A stretch of 64,000 bases of DNA from positions 310,001 through 374,000 of the forward strand of contig JAIXWK010000003.1 of assembly GCA_027491295.1 (NCBI GenBank), given 5' to 3'. Source of the DNA: Microbacteriaceae bacterium. Lineage in GTDB: Bacteria; Actinomycetota; Actinomycetes; Actinomycetales; Microbacteriaceae. The translations under genes were made by a program, and so were the position numbers. Below are positions 45,601 through 55,220 of this stretch, one piece after another. Within the stretch, counting starts at the first letter, position 1, and each line of letters begins with the position of its first letter. Below the pieces are notes generated by a model. It was not told where the DNA came from and did not search any database. It saw only the letters and a list, made by a program, of their open reading frames with translations.

Positions 45601-45627
45601 GCCGGGTGGGGAATACCCCCCACCCGG
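45601..45627 (-). repeat. Strong GC-rich hairpin between potD and potB
   Basis: GCCGGGTGGGG (45601-45611) and CCCCCACCCGGC (45616-45627) are near-perfect inverted arms around AATA, giving an 11-bp stem. On the minus-strand RNA it lies 14 nt after the potD stop and before potB. A poly-A (GCAAAAC) rather than a U-run flanks it. Such hairpins after a binding-protein gene commonly protect its mRNA from 3' decay, so PotD can exceed the membrane subunits. Confidence 0.65.
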
Positions 45628-45640
45628 CAAAGCGTTGGCG

Positions 45641-46801
45641 CTATCCCTTAACGGTTACCCACGCATTAGTCCAGTCTTGGAAACTGGTACACGTGACTTC
45701 GGTTCGACCGTCAACACACTCCTCAATTGGAGTGGTCCAAGGCCATACCTGGTCCCAGAACGCCTCGTCCTCTGCTGCGAACTGGTCACAGTGAGCCTGA
45801 GTGTCTGCATCGGTTGCACAGAAGGCAATGTTCGCAGGAGCCATACCAAAGTTCATGGCGATTGCTCCGTTGACGCTTGCCTGGCTGGTGTAGTCGATCC
45901 ATGCGTAAGCACAGTTCGAGTTAGGTGTGGTTGAGGAGATCAACCAGGTGTCATACCAACCGGTGGATCCTTCGACAGGCAGGGTGGTCTTGAGGTTGTC
46001 CTGAGCTGCGAACTTCTTCAAGATTTCCCAGCTGGTGCCAACAACAGTGTTGCCACCTACGAAGGAAGTGATCTGAGCCACTGGGTCTGACCAGTACTCG
46101 CCGATGATGGCGTTCTGCTGCTTTAGCAGATCAACCGCGGCGGCAAGCTGAGTCTCGTCCAATGCATATGGGTTCTTGATCTCAAGCTCAGGCTTGTGGT
46201 ACATCAAGTACACGGCTGCGTCAGCAATGTAAATAGGTGCGTCATAAGCGGTGATCTTGCCTGCATATGGGCTGTCGCTCTCCCAGACCACGTCCCAGCT
46301 CTCTGGAGCTGAGCCGGTCACGGTCTCGTTGTACTGCAATAGGTTTGCACCACGGCCAATTGGAACACCGTAAGGCTTGCCGTTTACAACGTCGTAGATC
46401 TGACCCTTCATACCCTCAGCAATTTCATCGCTGAAGTTAGGGATTAGTTCCATGTTCAATGGCTGAACGTCTCCACCGACGATTAGGCGAAGTGCCGCAT
46501 CACCCGAGGCAGAGACGAGGTCGTACTCGCCAGTGCGCATCAGGGTAACCATTTCATCGCTGGTTCCGGCAACGCGGGAATTCACGACACAACCAGTCTC
46601 AGCTGTGAATGGGTCAACCCACTTTGGGTCCACAAAGCCAGACCAGTTAACAATGTTCAGTTCACCCTCAAAGGCACCAAGTTCAGTCTTCATTGGCACA
46701 TCCGGAACCGTAAGGGTCAGTTCGCCTGTCGCTGCACAACCTGACAGCGCAAGTGCGCTAGCTGCTAGTAGCGCAGGAAAAGCTAGTTTGCTTCTTCTCA
46801 T
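45641..46801 (-). CDS. potD: Spermidine/putrescine-binding lipoprotein PotD-like
   Basis: A 386-residue exported lipoprotein. The signal is MRRSK plus a hydrophobic core and lipobox LSGC with Cys22. The mature protein contains ELNIVNWSGFVDPKWVDPF, and TAETGCVVN follows, the PotD/F fold pattern. It captures polyamines outside the membrane. The ATG at 46801 (with GAGAGGAAG upstream) is chosen; earlier in-frame starts lie inside potA. Several Cys in the C-terminal 60 residues (ATDADTQAHCDQ, EECVDGRTEVTC) may form a disulfide. Confidence 0.93.
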   Translation of the reverse strand: MRRSKLAFPALLAASALALSGCAATGELTLTVPDVPMKTELGAFEGELNIVNWSGFVDPKWVDPFTAETGCVVNSRVAGTSDEMVTLMRTGEYDLVSASGDAALRLIVGGDVQPLNMELIPNFSDEIAEGMKGQIYDVVNGKPYGVPIGRGANLLQYNETVTGSAPESWDVVWESDSPYAGKITAYDAPIYIADAAVYLMYHKPELEIKNPYALDETQLAAAVDLLKQQNAIIGEYWSDPVAQITSFVGGNTVVGTSWEILKKFAAQDNLKTTLPVEGSTGWYDTWLISSTTPNSNCAYAWIDYTSQASVNGAIAMNFGMAPANIAFCATDADTQAHCDQFAAEDEAFWDQVWPWTTPIEECVDGRTEVTCTSFQDWTNAWVTVKG

Positions 46802-46811
46802 TTGCTTCCTC

Positions 46812-47891
46812 TCATTTATGGTTTGGAATCTTGGCCACATGTTCCTTTCGGAATGAGGCCAATACCCTGTCGCCGGATTCAAGACGAATGTCTTGTCCTG
46901 GTAACTCTTCATTCAGCCTGGTTGCGATCAGGCGCAAACCAGATTCGGATTCCAATACATAGAGCGTGTTGGCACCTGTGTAAGCCACATCTGTAATCAT
47001 TGCGATTACGCCATGCTCGCCGGAGGCGAGTTGAGATTTTTCACTGGAAAGTTTGATTCGCTCAGGCCTGATGTTGAACATTTCTTCTGACCCGAACAAG
47101 CTCTTAGCGCTTGCGCCTGAGATCAGGTTTGAAACGCCCAAGAAGCTCGCCACAAATGCCGAGCTTGGGCTCTCGTAAACCTCGCGTGGTGCGCCAATTT
47201 GCTCTATTTTGCCGGCATTAAAAACGGCAATGCGGTCGCTCATGCGCATTGCTTCTTCTTGGTCGTGGGTAACAAAAATGAAGGTTATGCCGGCCTCGCG
47301 CTGGATTCTCTTCAGCTCCACCTGCATCTCTTCGCGAAGCTGCTTATCTAGAGCTCCAAGTGGCTCATCCAGCAGCAGCACCTTTGGTCGAAGTACCAGC
47401 GCACGAGCCAGCGCGATTCTCTGCCGCTGCCCTCCGGAAAGTTGGTGCGGTAAGCGATCAGCGAGGTGGGTTAGCTTGACAGACTCAATCGCCTCCGAAG
47501 CCAATTTGGCGCATTCGATTTTTGGAATCTTTCGTGCTCTGAGGCCATACTCGACGTTCTGCTGAATCGTCATATGTGGAAATAGCGCGTAGTCCTGGAA
47601 AACGGTATTCACATCTCTATCAAACGGTGCCAGCTCAGTAACGTCAGAGCCTTCCAGAATGACCTGTCCGTCGGTAGCCGTTTCAAAACCGGCAATGATT
47701 CTCAGAACTGTGGTTTTACCGGACCCAGATGGTCCAAGCATTGAAAAGAATTCACCATGCGGGATATCAAGATTTAGATTTTCTACCGCAATGACATTGC
47801 CGAAGCTCTTGTTTAGGTTTTTTAGGCTAACGGCGTAGCCGGATGTATTTTGCGAAACTTCTCGCTTGCCTGTGGCGGAGCTAGTGGTCAA
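46812..47891 (-). CDS. potA: Spermidine/putrescine ABC-transporter ATPase PotA-like
   Basis: A 359-residue ATPase with the PotA layout: nucleotide-binding domain with GPSGSGKTT (Walker A), LSGGQRQRI (signature) and VLLLDEPLGALD (Walker B), then a C-terminal TOBE domain (NIRPERIKLSSEKS). Energises PotB/PotC. Start TTG at 47891 with GGGTGA upstream. It is the first gene of the operon; potD begins 10 nt after its stop. It is divergent from putA across a 220-bp gap. Confidence 0.95.
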   Translation of the reverse strand: MTTSSATGKREVSQNTSGYAVSLKNLNKSFGNVIAVENLNLDIPHGEFFSMLGPSGSGKTTVLRIIAGFETATDGQVILEGSDVTELAPFDRDVNTVFQDYALFPHMTIQQNVEYGLRARKIPKIECAKLASEAIESVKLTHLADRLPHQLSGGQRQRIALARALVLRPKVLLLDEPLGALDKQLREEMQVELKRIQREAGITFIFVTHDQEEAMRMSDRIAVFNAGKIEQIGAPREVYESPSSAFVASFLGVSNLISGASAKSLFGSEEMFNIRPERIKLSSEKSQLASGEHGVIAMITDVAYTGANTLYVLESESGLRLIATRLNEELPGQDIRLESGDRVLASFRKEHVAKIPNHK

Positions 47892-47991
47892 GGTATCACC
47901 CAGTCAGTGTCGAACGGCAGTGTCCGAATCAGTAAAGAGTGTATCTGGAGACGCTATTTTGCTCTCTGGATAGTGGCGCTCCAAGGTATCA
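47889..47991. repeat. Direct repeats in the potA/putA divergent region
   Basis: CAAGGTATCA occurs at 47889-47898 and again at 47982-47991, 93 bp apart, with an imperfect dyad GTAAA-GGT-TTTAC at 47997-48009 beside the second copy. The gap should hold both promoters; I see no convincing -35/-10 pair. The repeats may be binding sites for a shared regulator. Confidence 0.3.
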
Positions 47992-48111
47992 ATTTTGTAA
48001 AGGTTTTACCGAGGGACGAATCGACCCGCCTGCTCAGCTTCAATTGGGCACCGATCGCGGGTGAGATTGTTAGAGTTGTCGTTGCAAACCATTCTTCTCA
48101 CAAGGGGACCA

Positions 48112-51100
48112 ATGTCGCTTTCCACAACTCAGATTCCCGCCATTCAAGGCCGAGAAGAACTGATCGAGGCGGCTATTGCCCTAACTCAAAACTGGATTGA
48201 AGAGGCAGCAAAGCTGCCAACTCCGCAGGCATCCAAGCGGCTAGCGGGACTGCTGCAAGATGCAAACGGTCTTGAATTTGCGGTTGGTTTCGTTGATGGC
48301 GTGATTCGCCCGGAAGATAAAAAGGTTGCGGCTCGCAACCTAAACCAGCTTCGCAAGCTAACCCCTAAGTTTTTACCCTTCGCACTGCGTTTTCTTATTG
48401 GCGTAGGAGCGGTATTCGCTCCGCTGTTCCCTCAAATAGTTGTTCCAATCGCTCGCAAAGTGCTCAGGAAAATGGTGAGCCACCTGGTAATCGACGCATC
48501 GATGGGAAAGCTAGGTCCCGCACTTCGACGCATCAAAGGAACTGGCGCAGCCCTCAACATCAACCTGCTCGGCGAAGCCGTGCTTGGAGATCTTGAGGCC
48601 AAGCGCAAACTCAATAAAACGGCAGAGCTTCTGAGCCGCAAGGATATTGACTACATCTCTCTAAAGGTTTCAGCAACCACTGCCCCACACTCCAAGTGGG
48701 CTTTCGATGAAAACGTCACCGAGGTCGTTGAGCGTCTTACCCCGCTCTACGAACTGGCAATGCGAGATGGTGCCAACAAGTTCATTAACTTGGACATGGA
48801 GGAATACCACGACCTAGATCTAACCATCGAGGTCTTCAAGCGCATTTTGTCCAAGCCTCAGTTCAAGTCGCTGTCAGCTGGAATCGTTTTGCAGGCTTAT
48901 CTGCCAGATGCGCTGAGAGCGATGATCGACCTCCAGCAGTGGGCTGCTCTCAGGGTCCTAGCTGGCGGTGCCTCAATCAAGGTTCGCGTCGTAAAGGGCG
49001 CGAATCTGCCAATGGAGCAGGTCGATGCCGAAATGCATGGCTGGCCGCTGGCAACGGTTGAGTCAAAGGCTGCTGCCGATGCCAACTACAAGCGAGTGCT
49101 GAACTATGCATTGACTTCCGATCGCATTCGGAATGTTCGAATCGGTGTTGCCGGGCACAACCTCTTTGACCTTGCCTTTGCCTGGACACTGTCTCAGCAG
49201 CGCGGCATTGAAAACGGCATGGATGTCGAGATGCTGCTCGGCATGGCCCCAGCTCAGGCTGAGGTCGTTCGTAAAAGTGTCGGTTCACTGGTTCTCTACA
49301 CCCCGGTTGTTCACCCGCAAGAGTTTGATGTTGCAATCGCCTATCTGATCCGCCGTCTCGAAGAGGGCGCGAGCAAAGAAAACTTCCTCTCCAATGCATT
49401 CCAGCTGAGTAAGCAAGAGTCGTTCGAGATTGAGAAGAATCGCTTTGTAGCTTCCATGTCGATGCTGGATGACCAGGTTCCTATTCCAAATCGTCTGCAG
49501 GATCGTCGCAATGATTCGGCAGTGATTCCAGCCACTGGATTCGAGAATGCACCAGACACTGACCCGGCTCTTGCTGGTAACAGAGTCTGGGCATACGAGA
49601 TCATCAAGCGCAGTGGCTCTTCGCGACTTGGAAAGTCTGAGATTGAAAAGCAGTTCATCGAGACCGAGACCGCACTAAACGAAGCGATTGCTACCGCAGA
49701 ACAAGCTGGTATTGAGTGGGGCAAACGTGACCCCTACGAGAGAGCGACCCTCCTACACCAAATTGGTGTGTTGCTAGAGCGCAACCGAGGCGACCTTATT
49801 GAGGTTGCGATGAGCGAGACCGGTAAGGGGTTTGACCAGGCCGATGCCGAGGTATCAGAGGCCATCGACTTTGCTCACTACTACGGCGAGCAGGCCAAGA
49901 AACTTGCAGAGATAGATGGTGCCGTCGCAAAGCCAAGAAGAGTAACTCTGGTCACCCCGCCTTGGAATTTTCCGATCGCCATCCCTGCCGGAAGCGCATT
50001 GGCTGCAATTGCCGCAGGATCAGCCGTGGTATTCAAACCAGCAGGTCAAGCTGCCAGATGCGGAGCTGTTGTTGCATCGCTTATGAATGAGGTTTTGCCA
50101 GCTGGAGTTTTGGTGCCGATTCAACTTCAGGAGCGAGCACTTGGTTCGCAGTTGATTGCTCACCCCGATGTTGATCAGGTGATCCTGACCGGTGGCTTTG
50201 AAACCGCTCAGCTATTCCGCAAGTTCAACCCGAACCTTAGATTGTTCGCAGAAACCAGCGGCAAGAACGCAATTATTGTTACTCCAAATGCCGACCTTGA
50301 TCTTGCGGTCAAAGACATTGCCTACTCGGCATTTGGTCACGCAGGACAAAAGTGTTCTGCAGCTTCACTAGTGATTTTGGTTGGCTCGGTTGCCAAATCA
50401 AAGCGCTTTATGCGCCAGCTAGAAGATGCAGTCAAGTCGATTCACGTGGCTCACCCACAAGACCCTATGGCCCAAATGGGACCCGTTATCGAAGCGCCGC
50501 AGGGCAAGCTACTTAAGGGACTTACCAGTCTGGAACGCGGCGAAAGCTGGTTATTAGAGCCAAAGAAGTTAGATGACTCAGGCAAGCTTTGGTCTCCTGG
50601 AATTCGCGTAGGTGTTCGCCCCGGCTCCAAGTCACACAAAACCGAATACTTTGGACCGATGCTCTCGGTTATGACCTCGCGCAATCTAGAAGATGCGATT
50701 GAAATTCAGAATGCCGTTGACTACGGCCTAACCGCAGGCCTGCACTCACTAGATCCAATTGAAATCAACCAGTGGATTTCAAAGGTTGAGGCAGGAAACC
50801 TCTACGTAAACCGCACCATCACCGGTGCGATTGTGCAGCGCCAGCCATTTGGTGGCTGGAAGCGCAGCTCGATCGGTCCAACCGCTAAGGCTGGTGGCCC
50901 AAACTACCTGGCAACCCTGACCGACTTCGGGTCCAAGCCAGCGATCTTGCGCGAGGTAATCAAGAACAAGCAGCTGCTGCAGATTTTGGCCTTGGCCGCT
51001 GAGAGTGAGTTGACCGATTCTGAGGTTGAGTCCCTTACCCGCGGCTTGCAAAACGATATCGCCGTAAGGCGCGATTACTTCCCGCAGCGCACTGACCCAA

Positions 51101-51543
51101 GTGGTCTAGCAAGCGAAATCAACGTGCTTCGCTATGTTCCGGCAGGCTGCGAGCTACGAATCAGCGAGTCAGCGTCTCGCTACGACTCCTGGCGCTCAAT
51201 TGCAACCATGGCAGCCCTCGGCAATGGAACAGTTTCAACCTTTGAAATCCCGCAGCGCTTGCTCAAGCCACTGAGGAAGCTTGGTGTGAGCGTAAAGATC
51301 GAATCGGAATCCCAGTGGCTTGCCAGAATTGGCGGCTCGCGGAGTCGCGTTCGCTGGATAGGCTCTACAACTCAGGTTGCCGCCGATTCTGCATTGGCAA
51401 GTTGCGAGATTGCGATTTACGACCAAAAACCGACCGAATCCGGCTATCTCGAGCTGCTCCCCTACTTCAAAGAGCAGGCAGTTGCAATCACCGCCCATCG
51501 CTTCGGTAATCCAGTTAGGTTCATAAAGGCTTTGGAGTTCTAG
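48112..51543 (+). CDS. putA: Bifunctional proline dehydrogenase / delta-1-pyrroline-5-carboxylate dehydrogenase
   Basis: A 1143-residue fused enzyme that oxidises proline to glutamate in two steps. The PRODH barrel (about 100-440) has DYISLKVSA, FINLDMEEY and a GMDVEMLLGMAP segment. The aldehyde dehydrogenase domain (about 480-960) has TPPWNFP, Glu714 in FAETSGKN and the catalytic Cys748 in GQKCSA. The last 170 residues form an extra C-terminal domain. No N-terminal DNA-binding domain is present, so it is not a self-repressor like the E. coli protein. The ATG at 48112 follows AAGGGG by 5 nt. Confidence 0.96.
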   Translation: MSLSTTQIPAIQGREELIEAAIALTQNWIEEAAKLPTPQASKRLAGLLQDANGLEFAVGFVDGVIRPEDKKVAARNLNQLRKLTPKFLPFALRFLIGVGAVFAPLFPQIVVPIARKVLRKMVSHLVIDASMGKLGPALRRIKGTGAALNINLLGEAVLGDLEAKRKLNKTAELLSRKDIDYISLKVSATTAPHSKWAFDENVTEVVERLTPLYELAMRDGANKFINLDMEEYHDLDLTIEVFKRILSKPQFKSLSAGIVLQAYLPDALRAMIDLQQWAALRVLAGGASIKVRVVKGANLPMEQVDAEMHGWPLATVESKAAADANYKRVLNYALTSDRIRNVRIGVAGHNLFDLAFAWTLSQQRGIENGMDVEMLLGMAPAQAEVVRKSVGSLVLYTPVVHPQEFDVAIAYLIRRLEEGASKENFLSNAFQLSKQESFEIEKNRFVASMSMLDDQVPIPNRLQDRRNDSAVIPATGFENAPDTDPALAGNRVWAYEIIKRSGSSRLGKSEIEKQFIETETALNEAIATAEQAGIEWGKRDPYERATLLHQIGVLLERNRGDLIEVAMSETGKGFDQADAEVSEAIDFAHYYGEQAKKLAEIDGAVAKPRRVTLVTPPWNFPIAIPAGSALAAIAAGSAVVFKPAGQAARCGAVVASLMNEVLPAGVLVPIQLQERALGSQLIAHPDVDQVILTGGFETAQLFRKFNPNLRLFAETSGKNAIIVTPNADLDLAVKDIAYSAFGHAGQKCSAASLVILVGSVAKSKRFMRQLEDAVKSIHVAHPQDPMAQMGPVIEAPQGKLLKGLTSLERGESWLLEPKKLDDSGKLWSPGIRVGVRPGSKSHKTEYFGPMLSVMTSRNLEDAIEIQNAVDYGLTAGLHSLDPIEINQWISKVEAGNLYVNRTITGAIVQRQPFGGWKRSSIGPTAKAGGPNYLATLTDFGSKPAILREVIKNKQLLQILALAAESELTDSEVESLTRGLQNDIAVRRDYFPQRTDPSGLASEINVLRYVPAGCELRISESASRYDSWRSIATMAALGNGTVSTFEIPQRLLKPLRKLGVSVKIESESQWLARIGGSRSRVRWIGSTTQVAADSALASCEIAIYDQKPTESGYLELLPYFKEQAVAITAHRFGNPVRFIKALEF

Positions 51544-51658
51544 AAGCTCAACTTCTCCGCCCCGTTTGTTATCCCCAAGCTCAGAAAATAATGGCTTTTT
51601 GGGAGTATTCTTGCTATTTGGCTGTTTGAACTAGTCACATAAACATTCGAGGTTGAAG

Positions 51659-54600
51659 TTGTTCCTACTTTCCAAGCTTTCTCTTGCCAATCGCACCGTA
51701 GTCGCTCTAGTCACCGTGATCATCGCGGCTTTTGGAGTCTTGTCACTGGGTAGCCTCAAGCAAGAGCTAATTCCTTCTATTGAGATCCCATCTGCTGCGA
51801 TTGTGACCAGCTACGCGGGAGCTTCCCCTGAGGTGGTTGACGAGCAGGTCTCGGTGCCAATTGAGAACGCGATTTTGAGCCTTGAGAACCTTGAATCCAC
51901 CACCGTCACCTCGACCACTGGGCTATCAGTGATTCGAGTTTCTTTCGCGTTCGGAACTACCACCGCGCAGGCAAATGAGCGACTAAACAACGCCATCAGC
52001 AAGGTCCAGGGATCACTGCCACAGGGTGCTGAGCCTCAGGTTCTTTCAGGTTCTTTTGACTCTGTCCCAATCATCGTGCTTGCTGTTTCAGCGAACGACG
52101 GAGACAACGAAGCAATTGGCAAGGAGCTTGCGCAGAGCGCTCCTAGTATTTTCCAGCAGGTCGATGGAGTTCGCGATATTGCGGTTTCCGGTGCAATCAC
52201 CAAGCAGATAAACCTAACTTTAAACCAGTTCCGTCTGGCATCAGCTGGGCTCAGCCAGCGCGATATTGCAACTGCACTTACCGCAAATGGTCTTGTGCTT
52301 CCGGTTGGAACCCTGGTAGATGACGCGGGTTCAATCGCTATCCAAATGGGCTCAGCGGTCAACACCGTTGAGGCAATCGAGTCTCTGCCGCTAGTTGGTG
52401 GCAGCTCATCCAGTGTTGTGACCATTGGTGATGTTGCCGATGTTGTCTACGAGGATTCTCCAGTCACCTCGATCGCAAGAACTAACGGAAAGCCATCGCT
52501 TGCTGTTTCAATCACCAAGACTCCAGATGCCAACACAGTTGCCGTCTCTAATGGTGTTCAGGATCTGATTCCAAAGCTGGAAGTTGCATTAGGTGGAGAT
52601 GTAACCATAGTTACCACCTTGGACCAGGCTCCGTTTATTGAAAAGTCGATCAAGGACCTAACCACCGAGGGTCTTCTGGGTCTGACCTTCGCAGTGATCA
52701 TCATCTTGATTTTCTTGTTCTCGGTGAAATCCACCTTGATCACCGCAATCTCGATCCCAACCTCTGTTTTGATTACCTTTATCGGACTGCAGACTGCGGA
52801 CTACTCGCTAAACATTTTGACCCTTGGTGCTCTCACCATCGCGATTGGTCGCGTGGTTGATGACTCGATTGTTGTTATTGAGAACATCAACCGTCACCTC
52901 AGCTATGGCGAGTCACGCAAGCAGGCTGTGCTAACTGCAGTTCGTGAGGTATCGAGCGCTATTACTGCCTCCACCATCACGACCGTTGCGGTGTTCTTGC
53001 CAATCGCTTTGGTTGGTGGCCTTATCGGTGAGCTATTTAGGCCTTTCGCGTTCACCGTTGCAATCTCGCTTCTAGCATCACTATTGGTATCGCTAACCAT
53101 CGTGCCGGTGCTTGCCTACTGGTTCCTCAGAATGCCAAAGCGTTTGGTTGCTATCAAGGAAGCCGATCCAAAGAAGTTTGAGAAGAAGCAGCGTCACGCT
53201 GAAGAAGAGCGTGAGCAGAAGAGCCTTCTGCAGCGCGGTTACCTACCGCTACTAAATGGGACTCGTCGTCACCCTTGGTTGACGCTTTTTGCATCCGTGC
53301 TAATTCTTGGCTACACCTTCTCCTTGGTTCCACAGCTCAAGACCAACTTCATCGACGGAGCTGGCTCTAGCCAGTTCATCGCTCGACTAGAGATGCCAGC
53401 GTCAACCACCTTTGAAGAACAAGACAAGGCATCGGATGAGCTTGAGCAGCAGATTCTTGCCGTTGAGGGCGTGACTGTCGTGCAGTCAACCGTTGGATCG
53501 GCGGCAGATGGCCGAGTGGCATTCGGTGCAGCAGCTTCCGGTATCTCGATCACGGTTCAGGTTGGTGAAGAGTTTGAAGTTGAAGCCATTAAGTCTCAGA
53601 TTCTTGAACTTGAGGTGCCAAAGGATTCTGACCTCACCATCTCTTCCGGTGGTGGATTCGGTTCCTCCGAGACCATCGACATCGATGTTGCATCTAGCGA
53701 CAACGGGTCATTGCAAGAGGCCGTAGACCTCATCACCGCCGAAATGGATGGCGTAGCCAACACCTCTGGTGTCACCAGCACATTGGATGCAGATGAGCGT
53801 GTGCTGGAAATCGTGGTCGACCGCGAAAAGGCAGCAAAGCTTGGCTTCACCGAGACTCAGGTGACCGGAATTGTTGCAGCACAGCTTCGCCCGAGCCCAC
53901 TTGGTCGAGTCAGCATCGAAGGTGAGGACGTTTCGGTTTATGTGGCCGGCACGGACCTCCCTGAGAGCATCAGCGAAATCAAGGCCTTGGTTATCCCATC
54001 CTTTACCGGACTGGTTCGCTTGGACTCGATTGCTTCTGTTGAAGAGGTGCTAAAGCCAACCTCGATCACTTCCAAGGAAGGAAACCGCACCGCCAAGGTG
54101 TCGGTAGCTCCTGAGGGCGATGACCTAGGTGCAATTACCGTTGACATCACTTCCAAGCTTGATGCCATTGAGCTTCCAGCAGGCGTAACTGCAACCATCG
54201 GTGGAGCAGCAGCCGACCAGGCAGAGAGCTTTGAGCAACTTGGTCTGGCCCTACTTGCAGCGATCGCGATCGTTTACGTGGTCATGGTTGCAACCTTTGG
54301 TTCGCTAATCCAGCCACTGTTGCTCTTGGTATCAATCCCATTTGCCGCAACCGGTGCTCTTGGGCTATTGCTACTAACCGACACACCACTTGGCGTTCCA
54401 GCCCTGATCGGTATGTTGATGCTGATTGGAATCGTGGTAACCAACGCGATCGTGCTGATTGACCTTGTGAATCAGTATCGCAAGGAAGGTAGGTCGGTCG
54501 AAGACTCACTCATCTCTGGAGCACGTCAGCGACTGCGTCCAATTTTGATGACCGCACTCGCGACAATCTTCGCCCTAACCCCAATGGCGATTGGCCTAAC

Positions 54601-55210
54601 CGGCGATTCGGGATTCATTTCCCAGCCGCTGGCAATCGTGGTTATTGGTGGTCTGTTCTCATCCACCCTATTGACCCTGCTTTTGGTGCCAACCCTCTAC
54701 TGGTTGGTTGAAGGCCGCAAGGAACGTAAGGCAATTCGAGTCAAGCGCCGTGAGGCAAAGGCTGCAAAGCGGGCCGAAAAGAAGCAGGCCAAAGCGGAAA
54801 CAAAGACTCTTGTTGCATCACCGGCAGTAGTCGAGGCTCCAAATAAGCAGCCGGCAGCTATTGCTGAGGTTGCATCAGAGGAAGTATCCGAGGATGCAAT
54901 TGCTGACGCCATTGCTGAGTCCTTTACCCCTGCCCAGCCTGCCGAAACCCCAAATCTCTCTTGGTCAATCACTCAGGATGAGGTTGAGCTCGACAGTGAA
55001 GCAACCATGCAGTGGAATGAAGCTAAGACCGAGACAGCACCTATCGCGGCAATCCAGCCTGCCGATGAGTCGCTTGACTTTTTGACCAGCGAAAACCCAA
55101 TTGTTAGCGGACCTTCGAAGCAGGACCTGAAGGCCCAGAAAAAAGCCGAGAAGGCGGATCGAAAGGCTCAGAAGAAGGCCGCTAAGAACTCCCGCCACTC
55201 CGGCGACTAA
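51659..55210 (+). CDS. RND-family efflux transporter (HAE1/AcrB-like) with charged tail
   Basis: A 1183-residue pump with the AcrB/MdtB layout: helix 1, a large extracytoplasmic loop, helices 2-6, a second large loop, helices 7-12. Helix 4 has the proton-relay motif GRVVDDSIVVIEN, and ALTIAIG precedes it. The last 170 residues are a cytoplasmic Ala/Glu/Lys-rich, low-complexity tail ending in repeated QKKAEKADRK-like units. No membrane-fusion or outer-membrane partner is encoded nearby, as for monoderm members such as SwrC. Starts TTG at 51653 or 51659 are in frame; the second has GAGG at 6-nt spacing and is preferred. Confidence 0.93.
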   Translation: MFLLSKLSLANRTVVALVTVIIAAFGVLSLGSLKQELIPSIEIPSAAIVTSYAGASPEVVDEQVSVPIENAILSLENLESTTVTSTTGLSVIRVSFAFGTTTAQANERLNNAISKVQGSLPQGAEPQVLSGSFDSVPIIVLAVSANDGDNEAIGKELAQSAPSIFQQVDGVRDIAVSGAITKQINLTLNQFRLASAGLSQRDIATALTANGLVLPVGTLVDDAGSIAIQMGSAVNTVEAIESLPLVGGSSSSVVTIGDVADVVYEDSPVTSIARTNGKPSLAVSITKTPDANTVAVSNGVQDLIPKLEVALGGDVTIVTTLDQAPFIEKSIKDLTTEGLLGLTFAVIIILIFLFSVKSTLITAISIPTSVLITFIGLQTADYSLNILTLGALTIAIGRVVDDSIVVIENINRHLSYGESRKQAVLTAVREVSSAITASTITTVAVFLPIALVGGLIGELFRPFAFTVAISLLASLLVSLTIVPVLAYWFLRMPKRLVAIKEADPKKFEKKQRHAEEEREQKSLLQRGYLPLLNGTRRHPWLTLFASVLILGYTFSLVPQLKTNFIDGAGSSQFIARLEMPASTTFEEQDKASDELEQQILAVEGVTVVQSTVGSAADGRVAFGAAASGISITVQVGEEFEVEAIKSQILELEVPKDSDLTISSGGGFGSSETIDIDVASSDNGSLQEAVDLITAEMDGVANTSGVTSTLDADERVLEIVVDREKAAKLGFTETQVTGIVAAQLRPSPLGRVSIEGEDVSVYVAGTDLPESISEIKALVIPSFTGLVRLDSIASVEEVLKPTSITSKEGNRTAKVSVAPEGDDLGAITVDITSKLDAIELPAGVTATIGGAAADQAESFEQLGLALLAAIAIVYVVMVATFGSLIQPLLLLVSIPFAATGALGLLLLTDTPLGVPALIGMLMLIGIVVTNAIVLIDLVNQYRKEGRSVEDSLISGARQRLRPILMTALATIFALTPMAIGLTGDSGFISQPLAIVVIGGLFSSTLLTLLLVPTLYWLVEGRKERKAIRVKRREAKAAKRAEKKQAKAETKTLVASPAVVEAPNKQPAAIAEVASEEVSEDAIADAIAESFTPAQPAETPNLSWSITQDEVELDSEATMQWNEAKTETAPIAAIQPADESLDFLTSENPIVSGPSKQDLKAQKKAEKADRKAQKKAAKNSRHSGD

Positions 55211-55220
55211 GGGATCTGGT

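Noticed and set aside
51590-51628. A 12-codon ORF (begins MAFWEY) before the RND gene
   Set aside because: It has no Shine-Dalgarno, no biased amino-acid content and no following hairpin, unlike the Met-rich leader.
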